The position numbers were made by a program, and so were the translations under genes. Positions 47,577 through 58,846 of a stretch of DNA of 64,000 nt are shown piece by piece (position 1 is the stretch's first letter; each line of letters starts with the position of its first letter). The notes under the pieces are model-generated. The model did no database searches and was not told where the DNA came from. It saw only the letters and a program-made list of their open reading frames with translations. The stretch lies in contig OX485808.1 of assembly GCA_950295325.1 (NCBI GenBank), positions 2,360,501 to 2,424,500 on the forward strand. The letters are read 5' to 3'. The DNA comes from Polytrichum commune. Its lineage: Eukaryota > Streptophyta > Polytrichopsida > Polytrichales > Polytrichaceae.

Positions 47577-48500
47577 AACATAGTGGTTGTCATTATTCTT
47601 TATGTTGACGATGTTGTTCTACTCTTTAAATCTAGAGCAGGTTTACGAAGACTTTTGAACAAGCTATATGAGTTTTGCACTTCTTCTAGCCTTGAAGTCA
47701 ATTTATCTAAGACTAATATCATTATATTTGGCCATAACAAAAGGAAAATAAACCAAGAGACATTTTACCTAAACAAGGACCCAATAGAGATAACTCATGA
47801 ATACAAAATACCTTGGGATTGATTTTTATTCACATGGATACTTTGAGCCATCTAGTAAAAGGCATAGAATCGCAGGTTTGAAAGCCTTTATGGGCACTTT
47901 AAGGAAAGAAGCAATAATCGGGGTCACATGTTGGGAACTCAAATCCCATCTAGTCAAGGCTTTGGTGCTTCCAACTTTCATATATGGCATTGAAATTTGG
48001 GGAGGCAACTTGAAAATCTCTCATTGGAAGGTTTTTGAGAAGGGCATGAAGATGCATATGATGTCTTATGTCAAAGTGCATTCTTTGGCAACCTATTGAT
48101 ACCACCACAACGCAAGATCATTGCCGCTTACCGCACCTTTAATCATAGATTAGCCATTGAAATTGATTGATGGTCGAATATCCCTAGATACCAGACTATG
48201 CCACTTTTGCTCCTATAATGCACTTGAAAATGAGGCACATTTTTGTGTTGGAATGTCCCCTATCTAAACTCATTAGAGATGAGTTACCATCACTATTTGA
48301 GAATGTAGTCCTAAGGAGCCTCAAATCTTGCTTTCAATTAAAGCACCAAGTTGATATTGGCCTCTATCTCACAGAAGCTACTGCACTCTGCCACTCTAGA
48401 AAATTAGCTAATTTGAAATCATCATCATGCACTTTCAATCCTATTAGCCTTTTTGACTTCCTCAATTTAAAAAATCGATTTCATTTCATTGATCTCTGAA
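47577..48500 (+). pseudogene. LINE-type retrotransposon remnant (reverse transcriptase end and zinc knuckle)
   Basis: 47583-47820 reads the reverse transcriptase catalytic region ILYVDDVVLLFKS, followed by LEVNLSKTNIIIFG. A frameshift near 47800-47820 moves to the next frame (YLGIDFYSHGYFEPSSK, then LKSHLVKALVLPTFIYGIEI, typical of plant non-LTR elements). After further stops, 48200-48270 reads a zinc-binding RLCHFCSYNALENEAHFVLE-type motif. The YxDD box is intact as YVDD. The 5' half with the endonuclease is missing, as expected for a truncated LINE copy, and the frames are broken, so it is dead. Confidence 0.85.
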
Positions 48501-50180
48501 CATGACAAATGAATGGCATCACAAAGTGGCTTAACACCCATAATGAAGACTAAATTGCCTGCATAAGGCTTGATTTTCAGCAAAAGGAGGGTTATGCAAG
48601 AATGTCATTTCCATCGATCTCTTGACATGACAAATGAATGACATCAATTAAGAAGCTTTAACACAAAAAAAGAGGCTAAACCAATCAAATCCTAGGGTAA
48701 CATCTAAAACATGCAACATTGGGAGTTGAGCATCATTGCCCATGAAATAATATGGAAACTTGATTATAATTTGCTTACTCGAAAGTGGAGATCTGGAAGC
48801 AGAGTGTTTGGTAGCTAAAGAAAATAATGTCCAAAATAAACAGCAGCAGTTGCAACGTAGAAATCTCCAAGAAATTTTGGTCTTGCTTTAATGGCCATAC
48901 TTGAGCTTAATAATTGCTCCTTACTTACATGGAAGTCTGTTGTAACTAAGCAGCTGGCAAGGTCTTCATATCATGACCAACCTGGTCTTTGTGGGATTAG
49001 GGTTTTTATAACTTGTCTTATGTCAAGGAGGAGAACGAAACTCACTCATAACTCGACATTGATGGTCAAGATACAACATATGTATTTGCATCCAAGGTCA
49101 CTTAGGCAGTGAAACATGCTACATATTTGAATTCAAATCTACACTAACATCAAGGTATTCAACCAATCCAGAAAAGTGCATTTGAAGAATGAGTTCATTT
49201 TGGATAAATTTACACTAACATCAAGATATTCAACCGATTCAAAAGTGCATTTGAAGACTGGATTAATATTAGATAAAGTCCCATTGGCATAATTCATTAA
49301 AATCGGAAATATGGAGCTCAAATACATGCTTTTATGGGTGAAAATGCCTAGTCTAAGCCTTCTAGGCCTTTTAGACAGTTAAGGGTTAATGATTTGGCAT
49401 GCCATATTGATGCACCTATCTACTACTAACGGGCCTCCGACCAGTGTATGTAGACTCAACACCTCACATGCCTATTTACAATCACATAACCATTTTGTCC
49501 TCATGGGGCAAGGGTACATACTACAAGGATTTTGGAACATGAGGTTGTTATAGGGGGTGGATTTGGCTATGGGACGGAATTAACACTACCTACGTTAAGT
49601 TATTTCTTTGCCCACGGGTGCTTCACTATCTCATAATTTTATGTAACGTATGTTGAAGCTATTTTAGGAAGGCTATTTATCTAATATTTATCTTTTTAAT
49701 ACCCTTATTTTTTCTACTTCTACTTTGCCCCATTATCTTGCACCCTTTAATAATTTGAACTTTAAAAAAGTTCATTTGACCTTAACCCTATGTTAATTCA
49801 AAAAATGCCTCTTCTATGTTGTTTAAAATCACCATATGTGTGTTGTTTTAAGGCACCCTTTATCAACATGCTTAGAAACATAAGACAACCCATTAACATA
49901 AGACATGACTACATTACATTGAATATTTTTCATAAAAAATTCTTGCACAAATAAAAAGCACCCTATATTAGGTATCACTCTATTTCTAATGTTTTGCTAG
50001 TGAAGTACATGGGTCTTAGCCATGTGGCTCAAGTGCAAACTTGTCTTTGCATCGCATTGTTTATGGTATTTTGAGGCATGCACAATATTTGCGAAGGGTT
50101 ACAACGAATTATCACCAATTGTGGAAGTGTCACTAATTAGTGCTTACTTTATATAGACTTTGATAAAGGCTAAGTGATAT
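48501..50180. other. Intergenic; third copy of the dispersed repeat
   Basis: 49060-49330 carries two head-to-tail short copies of the repeat seen in BE1 introns (CATCAAGGTATTCAACCAAT and CATCAAGATATTCAACCGAT; GTGCATTTGAAGA in both). No gene was seen in the rest. Confidence 0.4.
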
Positions 50181-51520
50181 TGTTGGGTTGGTTTAGGGTT
50201 GTGGGGTGTGGCATGTGGTTTTGTAGGAGGTAAATACGAATGTCTGAATGGTGATTGATTTTGTGGGTTCTATAGAGATTAATATTGCGTATAATTTAGA
50301 TCTTAAGATGTTTGGATAACTTGGTAGTTTGGCGGCTATTCGAACTTGAAGGAGGTTGTTCAAGACATCTGATCCTGCTACGTTGCCGTTGCCATTGATG
50401 TCTAGGGGAGTGAATGAGCCATCCTTATAGTATGATTGAGATAGGTGGTGGTGGAGTGGCTTTGTGCTAGTTCTTGGAGATTTTGATGGGTGTAATATGT
50501 GGGCGGGGGGGGGGGGGGGGGATGGATGGGAAGGTGTTACTAGGTTGGAGGAGTATAGTTGGTGGGTTTTTTTTTGTCAAGGAAGTGATTCGTGTTTGGA
50601 TGTTGGTGTATCTTATGGAAACAATTGAGGTGAGGAGTGGTTCTTTGGTATTGTACGTGGGGAGTGCCAAGTGTTGTGGGTAATGTGTTATGGGACCAAT
50701 CATCGTGGTGTATGATAAGTATTGTGGGGTTTGTCTGGGCTACCAGTCTTGCCCAATTGATGGCTTTTGGGACAAGGGTTATCTTTATGATATGAGCAAA
50801 TCCATATCCAATACATTGGTGGAAAAAAAAAACAAAAAAACAAAAAAAAGACTTGGCTTAGTGAGCCAAAAATCATGTCTCGGTCATGCAAGGAGTGGTG
50901 TTGTGGAAGTATGTAGGGCATGCGAGTGGGATGGAGAAGTATGAATGTGCGAGTTGAAAGGTGTTGATGAGGTTATATGGTATTCATAGGGGGAGCACTT
51001 TGTGGTTATGGATGGAGGGGATGGTGCTAGGAGAGCGGCATGGGAGGATTTTATTGTATTAGTTGATAAGTAGGAGGACTTCCGTGGCAAAGTCTTGAGT
51101 GGGTGATGAGAGATGGGATGATTATGTTGCAATATATGTGTGCGTGCGTGCGTGCGTGTGTGTGTGTGTGGGGGGGGGTGGATTTGGATTGTGGGCTTAT
51201 TAGTTATGATGTCTTTGTTTGGGTTACATTGTTGGATGTGTAGGGTGAGGTGTGGGATAGATAGGTAGGGGTGGACAAAGCTTTGGTCTTTGGATTGTGG
51301 CATATTTTAGATGTGCATTGGAGTGGCATTAAAACTAAGTGTATATTTTGTCACTTCCCAATTATCTTTTCTATATGTTTGTTTGAAGGCATATATATTT
51401 GTGATGGGGATACCCAAGGGGATATTAGAGGTGTTTGGCCCAAGGGTGTGGTAAGGGCAACGGGTATGTTTGGGTGAAGTATGTTGTCGGTGGTGTATAG
51501 GCAAGAAGCGGAGAATGGAT
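50180..51520. other. C-poor, G/T-rich tract of unknown nature
   Basis: The plus strand is strikingly short of C and rich in G and T for about 1.3 kb, unlike the AT-rich but balanced flanks. It includes a 17-base G run (50505-50521), a GT/GC microsatellite near 51137-51170 and a short G run. Words such as GCTAGTTCTTGGAGATTTTGATGG could be a remnant of a LINE endonuclease (a GDF-type motif), but no frame holds for more than 100 codons. The minus-strand open frame at 50884-51303 is His/Pro/Ser-rich simply because of the composition. Confidence 0.4.
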
Positions 51521-51715
51521 ATCACATGTCAATGTAAAAACATTAAATAAATAAATAAATAAATTTTCATTTTCATTTTCATTTCTTTCTTTCAATAACG
51601 CATCAAAAAAATTCACATTTGAAAATCAAGCCTCCTCAATTTAGTCATCGTTATTGGAAGTGCATGTTTGTTGATTCCTCATTGAATACATAGGCATGCC
51701 CAATTGTGTTGACTA

Positions 51716-52107
51716 CACTAAATATTATATTTAGTGTGTTAACAATTCTATTTGCCTTGCTCAATACTAATTGTAAACCGCCCGTGTAGTGTTGCCAACA
51801 CTAAATGTAACTCAACATCATTTGTCATTCTTTGTAAATTTTTTTTTTGGGTATTACAGTTTCATGATGTTGCAATTACTATCACTTACTATATGTTCTT
51901 TCCGAGGTTCTTTCATCCAAATTTCAGTCATCCATGACAATATTTTATTATATAAGTGTTTTGATGCAAAATACACCAAAAGTGGGTGAACTAAAAGTAA
52001 GTTAGAATGACATTATTTGTGAACTTATTCACAAGAAATATTATTGGAAAAGTTACCACAATGACATAAAATACCATATGACACTAAATACAATATTTAG
52101 AATAGTG
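51716..52107. mobile_element. Second full copy of the CACTAAATATT MITE, 392 bp
   Basis: The left end CACTAAATATTATATTTAGTG is preceded by TA, and the right end ATATTTAGAATAGTG is followed by TA. The interior matches the 37882-38278 element in inverse order: AACTAAAAGTAAGTT and TTCACAAGAAATATTATT in this copy, ATAATGTTAGG and TCACTTACT in the other. No open frame. Confidence 0.6.
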
Positions 52108-52299
52108 TAGTGTGGGTAGTTTATAAAATCGGAAGACTTGGTCCTCTCTCTTTTAAACATGTGTCGTTATGACGATTGTTTCTTTCATCCTCTCCGAACC
52201 ATAAACCAATCAAATATAGGGGTTCGATTGAGAATAGTAACCGCATAATACATGCATACCTTAGAGTTAATTGGGGAAGATAGAAAATCTCTCCCTATT

Positions 52300-53390
52300 G
52301 GGCAAAGGGAAAAGGTTTGTGTTATGGGGCAACAGATGGCGTCCTCTCTCTCTACCACTTTCGCATGTCCATGCCCATGCGCTCACTAATGAAGCTCACC
52401 CCTATCTCCGCTCACTTAAAAGCAAGGGCCGCCCGCTGCCTACACTTGGCCATCTGCCACGTGGCGAGGAATGGTAGCCTGATCTGCCACTTGGCATCTC
52501 CTCACTCACCTTGAGAGATTTTGTGGTGGGGAGGGAAGTGCTCGCTCTTGAGCTCGGAGAGGGTTTTTCTCAGCGTCTTCCCCAAATCTCCTCTTTAACC
52601 TTAACCCTAACTCTCGCTTTCCTCTCACTTTTCGACACAATTTAGGCACACTTTGTTACTCACAATGTAAATAATTCAGAAAAACCCACTTTCTACCCCA
52701 ATTTCAGGTCAGAAAGTGGGTTGCAACTTAAAATCCATCACAGAATTTCCTTCAAAGTGGTAAGTACGTAATTCTGGACCTTTCATGACAGAGAACCTAA
52801 ACACTGAGTGCGTGCAAATGGAATTCTGTTCAACAGATTGGCACTCTTTCCTCCAAATCTGCCAGTGGTTGTTAAGGTAATAAGATATATTGTTTCCTTA
52901 TTATTTTTATCTATTTTTCAACTTTTAGGTCACGGAGTAGAGTGAGGCAGCGGATTGTCCTCCACAAAGAAATTCTGAGATTTGTGGAACATGCTCGGAC
53001 TCACTCATACGACTGATTTTGCATCCCCTGGAGCATCCAACGTTTTGTGTCTCCAGTCTTGTAGGTAAGTCAGCGGGTTGTATGAGAAAACCCATAAAAA
53101 ATTGACCTGACTCTCAGACAATTGATTGACGTGAAAGGTTGAACTACTTTGTGCTTTCTTTTAGGGTAAGTAAGCTTATGTGTAGTCTAAAGACTAATTA
53201 GGCTATGGAGCTAACTCAAGGTGCGAGTGCCACATCACCATCTTGTGTCTCTTCTTCTTTCGCTTGCTCTATTCATAGTTACTACTTCTCTGGCGGGTAT
53301 GGCCATGGCACAAGCAAAATCACACGGACTTTCACTCTAATTCGGGCAAGTAGTTAGTCTGTAAATTTTGTGCGTTTTCCAATCCCCGTC

Positions 53391-53421
<31 letters not shown>

Positions 53422-54960
53422 TCTTCTGTGAGCATCATGAGTCATTCTGTTGCTCGAATTCCTATCAATTGAATGCCGGGGTTTGGGGGGTAACTTAGTC
53501 ACCAGTCTACATGTAGGTATAGTAGTTTTTGGCATCTTGAACCTCTTGAAATGTTGATGAGAGATAGTTAAGTTACTGTGACCAACCGTTGAATTCATCG
53601 ATGGTTTGTTGTGCAGTAGAGGAAGAAGAGATGGAGGTGGAGATGGAGAAGGAGGGGTTATTGACCTCCCAACCTCCTCGCATTTGAACAGCTTCCCTTC
53701 CTTCTGTCGTGTCCGTGATGTGCATTGCGGGTGAGGAAGACGAAGAAGAAGGCTTGGAATTTATAGAGCCATATGTTTGACTTCCCATCGCACAGGTCCA
53801 TCATCATCTTCTTCGTGCCTGTGGCAGCAGAGAAGAAGGAGGCCTCCTCTTCAACAAAAGAAAAGTGGAGTTTCTTGGGGTTTCCATCAACACCCTTTTC
53901 GAGTGGGTGTAAGTATGTAAGTTACCTCAAAAACCCAGACCCAGTTGTTTCTAAGTCACTTGGAATGCGGATTGTTGTTTTCACAAAGAAAAAGAAAAGC
54001 TTCAACATGCTTGGGAAGAGGGTTTAGAGAGGAAGCATGATTGATACCATTTGTGTCTGAGTTGAGTTAAGTTAGCAAAGGTTTACACTTTCAAATGATG
54101 ATGATGTTCTTCGAGCTACTTATTAAGAAGCAGTGCTTCTAAAGCAGGTAGGGCAGGGAGGACCACTCACTGCACCCCTAGGTAATTTCTTCAACTTTCT
54201 CGGTGACGGAATTTTTACTAAGATTTCTCACAATTTCTGGTTTCAGAAATTCCATCAAACTCTCGAGTGGGTATAAGGATGTAAGTTTACTGTTAAACCA
54301 TCGACCCAGGGCGGCAATTCTCCAATTTAGACCAGCTGTTTCTAGATCCCTTTGAATTCTTCTACGGAATTGCCGATTTTTGTTATTTCAAATCAGCAAA
54401 GAAGAGCGTCAACATGCTCGGAAATAGCGCATTGCGAGGAATCCATTGATACCATTTTGTGTCTGAAGTAGAGGAAGAGGTTTACACCTTCGAATGTTGA
54501 TGATGCTCTTGGAATTACTTTAAAGCAATTTTTATAAAGCAGGGGTTCCTTCACATGCAGAAGAAAACTGTTCATAGAGTTTCTTAGAATTTGTAGTCTT
54601 AAATACTGATGATCGTTATAATACAAAAACTTATCCAAAACAGTGCTCCTTGAAAATAGGTTAAGAGCTCCAAATCATGTTGTACAGATATCTGCTACTT
54701 TGGAACCCCTGGTTGAATTCATTGGTTTACACATTGAAATGTCAATGATTTTTTTGGATCTACTTACAAAGAAATCCTTATAAAGCAAGGTATTCTTCAC
54801 TTGCTGAAGAAACTTCATATGGTTTCTTAGAATTTGTAGTCTTAAATACTGATGATGCTTATAATACGTAAACAGATCCAAAAAAACTGCTTCTTGAAAA
54901 TATGGTAACATCTCCAAATCATGTTGTACAGACAGCCCCTATTGGATTGAACCCTTTTTC
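52300..54960 (+). repeat. Probable leader region of the 477-aa gene, with degenerate tandem units
   Basis: A GC-richer start (52320-52580) with a G-box core CCACGTGG near 52456 and a C/T-rich tract looks like a promoter and transcription start. After that, 53885-54240, 54240-54700 and 54700-54945 are diverged tandem units: TTCGAGTGGGTGTAAGTATG against CTCGAGTGGGTATAAGGATG, GATACCATTTGTGTCTGA against GATACCATTTTGTGTCTGA, and TTAGAATTTGTAGTCTTAAA twice. Two units end in the same putative acceptor AATCATGTTGTACAG (at about 54687 and 54935), the second only 36 bases before the ATG. A (GA)n tract lies at 53393-53422. Transcription of this region is inference. Confidence 0.55.
53573..53788 (-). CDS. 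Possible small Ser-rich ORF, 71 aa
   Basis: An ATG-started frame, MGSQTYGSINSKPSSSSSSP, continuing Ser/Thr-rich to a TAA stop. It lies antisense to the leader region of the 477-aa gene. No similarity to a known family is apparent. The Ser runs come from CTT/CTC/TCT-type simple sequence, so it may be a chance frame. Reported because it has an ATG and a balanced N-terminus. Confidence 0.2.
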   Translation of the reverse strand: MGSQTYGSINSKPSSSSSSPAMHITDTTEGREAVQMRGGWEVNNPSFSISTSISSSSTAQQTIDEFNGWSQ

Positions 54961-54971
54961 GTTGAGAAACC

Positions 54972-57900
54972 ATGGAGGTTGAAAGAAGAGAAAAGATCAA
55001 GCGCGGCCGCAGGGGGGGTGGTAAATTTGCAGGAGGTTTTACTACCCAAACAGGGATTATCATTGGCGTTGCAACGGTGGCCGGGCTGGGTTTAGTGGGC
55101 AAATTGTTGTCTGTTTGGAGAAGGAAATCCAACAGTAAGTCCGAGGATGAGCCCAAAGACCCGGAGATCGAAGTGCTTGAAGCCGTGGTGAATGGAGACC
55201 CCACAAAAACTAAAAACTTTTCGCTGCAGGCGCAAGTGCAAAAGGCAAAATTGGCAAACTTAGATAACGATGAGCCAATCCCTCCAGTATTGGCGAATGG
55301 TGCAAACATCGCAGGCGATGGCGAAGGGCCGTCCGAGTTTGTGGATGCGTTCTCGGAGGAGGTTCACGATGATGACGTTCCTGAAGAAGGTGAAATTTTT
55401 GTGACCCAGGAGCCGGTCGGGGGACGTGGTGGTCAAAATAAAAGTGGTCACAAGCCGGATGTGATTGGGAGTGTCGGGTTCCAGAGGAAGGGTGATCAGT
55501 TTCAGCGAAAAACTGGGGTGAACATCAAGGGAATGCCATCACTCAATTCTGAAAATGATGGAAGCAGCAATCATTCGGAGCCTGCCAGGTGAAACAAATT
55601 TAATTTCAGGGCATTGGGCCTTGTCTTCACCACTTTGATTGATAGGATGGCTGCTTGAAATCCAAATTGTTGTTGTTGGGCTTTTGGTATGCAATTCTTG
55701 TACTTTTGTCCAGAGTTTTGCTCGGATACGTGTCACCAGCTCAATGGAAGTCACAATCATTTGGAGCCTGCTAGGTGAAATTTAGGGTAATTGCCTGTCT
55801 TCACCACTGTGATTGTTGGGACTGCTGCTTGATCCAAAATGTTGTTGGATTTATTTATTTGGCATACAGTCGTACCTTGTACTTTTGCCCACGATTTCAC
55901 TTCGATTCGATTTCACTGGTAGCCACTGCAACTCCTTCCAGAAGCGGTTTTTAAATAAGTAACTGCTTAATCCAAAGTTTGGTTGGTTTTCATTGAGTTG
56001 TAATTTCGTCTAGAATTCCGCTTTGGTATGAGTCACCAGCTCAATATCTGAAAATGCTGAAAGCAACAATTATTTGCAGTCTGCCAGGTGATTATTTAAA
56101 GCATTTTGCCTAGCTTCACCACTTTGATTAACAGAGGACGGCTGTTTGATTCAAATTGTCGTTGGGCATTTGGTATACTGTCATATTTTCTACTTACGTC
56201 CAAAATTTGGCTTTTAATATGAGTCACCAGTAGCCGTCTTAAGTCTTTCCAATTAATTTAGTAGCTGCTTGATCCAAATCGTTATTGGCTTTAGGTCGCA
56301 TCTTGTGATTTTTTCCAGAATTTTGCCTTGATTTGAGTCACCATTATCTGCCTTGCTTTATTCCTAGGATTGATTACTGGGATAGATTCAGGCCCTCTAT
56401 ACACTAAAGCTGAAGTTGAGAGCTTGAAATTGCAATTTTTGGGAGTTTGACACTTGGAATTGACAAGCTTGTATCCAAAGCTCAAAGTATTGAGAGATTC
56501 ACCAATCCTCAAGCTCTCAATAGTTTGAGCAAGTGTACAAGTGTACAAGTGACCATGCTTGAAGTGAGACATCAAGGGGGGAAGTGATCCTAAACAAAGG
56601 AGAATTCATGACAAGCCAAACAATGCTTGAAATTGGAAGCCCATAAATCTTGACATTTCTAAGTGACCTCCACGAGGTAGCTCAGGGTTCTGACTGAGAG
56701 TGACTATGACAACAAGCGATCAAGAGTTTGTTGTAGTTGTTCCATGTGGGATTTATCTATTTACCATCTAAGCGTTGTGAGCCCAATAAAATGTTGAACT
56801 CTCGAATTGAAATCTCAAGCGTAAAGTGGATTCTTGAGTGAACGGCACAACAGTTTCATTCAGAGGCCATGGCATAGTTAAACAACCTGGATAGTTTGGA
56901 AGTGTTTCCTTACTAAGTCAGGTGAGATGGTTATGTTGTTTTTGAAGAAGGTATAATCTTTGTCCTAGTCCTTTTGGTTCTCTACATTTATCTTTTAAGG
57001 ATCAGTAGGTACTCATCATGAACCGTAATTGACTTGCTGATTTGACCTAAGTTTCTGAGCGTGTGAAAGAATCAGTCTTGACAATGTACGACATTTTTCC
57101 TGGATTTCTCCTGTCATGGGATTCGCCTCAATAGTTCTCCTATGTTTCTGTGTAATTTTTTTTGTCTTTTCTTTTGCACTTGGCACTTGTCACTGATGTA
57201 AGCATTTTGTACCTACAAGTAACCGCTATTCTGAGAACTAAGTCATCTCTACTCATCAAAATGGGCTGCTTTATGATATGAAAGAAATCATGGTAGAGGT
57301 TGACCCAAAAACTCTGGTTGCAGTGAGAGGAGAAGCAGAAAGGATTTAGCAAGTACAAGTGAGAACATGGGAGCCGTATCTTCTTCAACGCAGGTTTAGC
57401 ATACTGCTCCTCCTCTCAAAGTATAGCAATTCTACAACCTTGTGGGTTTTTTCAATTCTCTTATTTCATGAATTTATTAACCTTTTCCACCAACTAGGTT
57501 TCTCCAGTACACTTTAGAACATATTATGAGTGTTATTTGAGTTAACCTCTATCTCAACATGACTTTTGGTCGGGAGCTTGGTTGTGTTACATACAAAACT
57601 TTTCATGTTTGGTATGTTTTCGGTGCATGCTTGGAGTTGGTGTGGAGTTTTGAACACAGAACATTCTATATTGGTTCATTGAGGGCCAAACTCATTTTGG
57701 CATGCCAAGAGGTGCTAAAATGAGTTTGGCCCCCAAGGAACCAGTATGGAATGTTCTTCGTTCAAACCTCCACACCGGCTTCAAGCATGCAACAAAAGCT
57801 TACTGAACATGGAAGTTTTGTATGCAAAACAACCAACTCCAGCCAAAACTCCAGTCGAATTGAAAGATAATGCTGTTATTTCCATTGTTTTCGCTACACA

Positions 57901-58846
57901 GCCTTGCATTTTCATTTAGAGTGAACCCGAAATCCATATGTTGTCATGTAGTTGTTGGAGTTTCAAGGCACTTCCAAATAGCGTTTGATGTGCTACTCTT
58001 CATTAGGAGTATTTACTGATCAAAGTCAGAATTCACGAACTGCAGAAAAAGTCTCGGCGGGTGGCTTCAGGAAGTTTGAAGTCTGGGAGGAAAAGCAAAT
58101 CAGGTGGAACTGACAAGAATTTTGACCCACTGCAAAAAAACACATCGAAGTCCCTTCAAGAAGGTGGCAATGATGTAGTAGGAACTGTTCCGAATAGTTC
58201 GAGTAAATGGGATTCTGTGAACGGCTACAAAGTTTTGAGGGCAGCAAGTTCAGGAATTGATCCAGCCCTCATAGACGCAGTGAAGGAGTCGAGATCATCA
58301 AAGGCGAAGAACTCGAAAGAGAATCATCAACTAGAGCATGAGGCTGAACTTGGGGAGGCGAAAAAAGCACAAGATTTATGGGACGGGAAGCATCATCATG
58401 ACCACCAAAGAATTACGGAGGGGGAACATGCGGAAGCGAGCTTGCGAATTGTGTCTTCGGTAATTTCTTCCATTTCCGAGGCCGAGGAAACTGATGAAGG
58501 CGTAAGAGTGCACGAAATTGTTCGGAGGTCGACATTGTTACCAGTCCCTGCAGGAAATGATGCGGCGGTTCATTCTTCGGTTTACAACGTCAAAGAAACC
58601 AATGAAGGCCTGAAAATTGAAGAAGTTGTAAAACGAACAAAATTGTTGCCCCCACGTGGGGAAGGTGATTTTGCGTATTCAGATCGGCAGTTGTTAGCAG
58701 CAAAAAAGAAAAAGTCGAGTAGCTTAATACGAATACTTCCTTTAGTTCTCCGAGTTGTGGCAGTTTTGATTGCTTTACTCAGTATCCTGATTGTGCTGTT
58801 GTCACGAAGAAGGATTTCGCTGCCTCATTTGAATTTTTTCTATTAG
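54972..58846 (+). CDS. Uncharacterised protein with two hydrophobic segments, 477 aa, 2 exons
   Basis: Exon 1 is 54972-55588 and exon 2 is 58030-58846; the donor CCAG/GTGAAA and acceptor AAAGTCAG/AATTC join in phase 2, giving 1434 nt with TAG. I do not recognise the family. A basic start (EVERREKIKRGRR) precedes a hydrophobic segment at about 27-49 (TGIIIGVATVAGLGLVGKLL). A long acidic, hydrophilic middle follows (rich in Glu, Asp, Ser and Lys; His-rich near 326-331). A motif appears twice: EETDEGVRVHEIVRRSTLLP (358-377) and KETNEGLKIEEVVKRTKLLP (394-413). The C-terminal hydrophobic segment (about 441-463) is followed by SRRRISLPHLNFFY, so the protein could be tail-anchored or span a membrane twice. 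The 2.4-kb intron holds tandem repeats and a foldback element. Extra small exons in it cannot be excluded. Confidence 0.68.
55540..56340 (+). repeat. Tandem units copying the exon 1 end and splice donor of the 477-aa gene
   Basis: The end of exon 1 (AGCAGCAATCATTCGGAGCC, then TGCCAGGTGAAA) is copied at about 55745-55778 (AAGTCACAATCATTTGGAGC, then TGCTAGGTGAAA) and at about 56047-56092 (AGCAACAATTATTTGCAGTC, then TGCCAGGTGATT). Each copy is followed by TTCACCACTTTGATTG-type and TTGGGCATTTGGTATAC-type words. Partial units start near 55930 and 56240. The units are about 170-300 bp, well diverged. Confidence 0.75.
57541..57872. mobile_element. Foldback/MITE hairpin, about 330 bp, in the intron of the 477-aa gene
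   Basis: Two inverted arms of roughly 150 bp meet near 57710: the left arm has ACATACAAAACTTTTCATGTT, GCATGCTTGGAGTTGGTGTG, GGTTCATTGAGGGCCAAACT; the right arm has the inverse words AGTTTGGCCCCCAAGGAACC, CACACCGGCTTCAAGCATGC and AACATGGAAGTTTTGTATGC. It belongs with the 35718-36056 element. A transcript would form a long imperfect hairpin. Confidence 0.65.

Noticed and set aside
50884-51303. 139-aa minus-strand His/Pro/Ser-rich frame
   Set aside because: Explained by the C-poor plus-strand composition and a GT/GC microsatellite. No start context, domain or splice support.
53773-54027. 84-aa plus-strand frame in the leader of the 477-aa gene
   Set aside because: It begins in simple sequence, runs through the tandem units and has no conserved-looking core; treated as untranslated leader.
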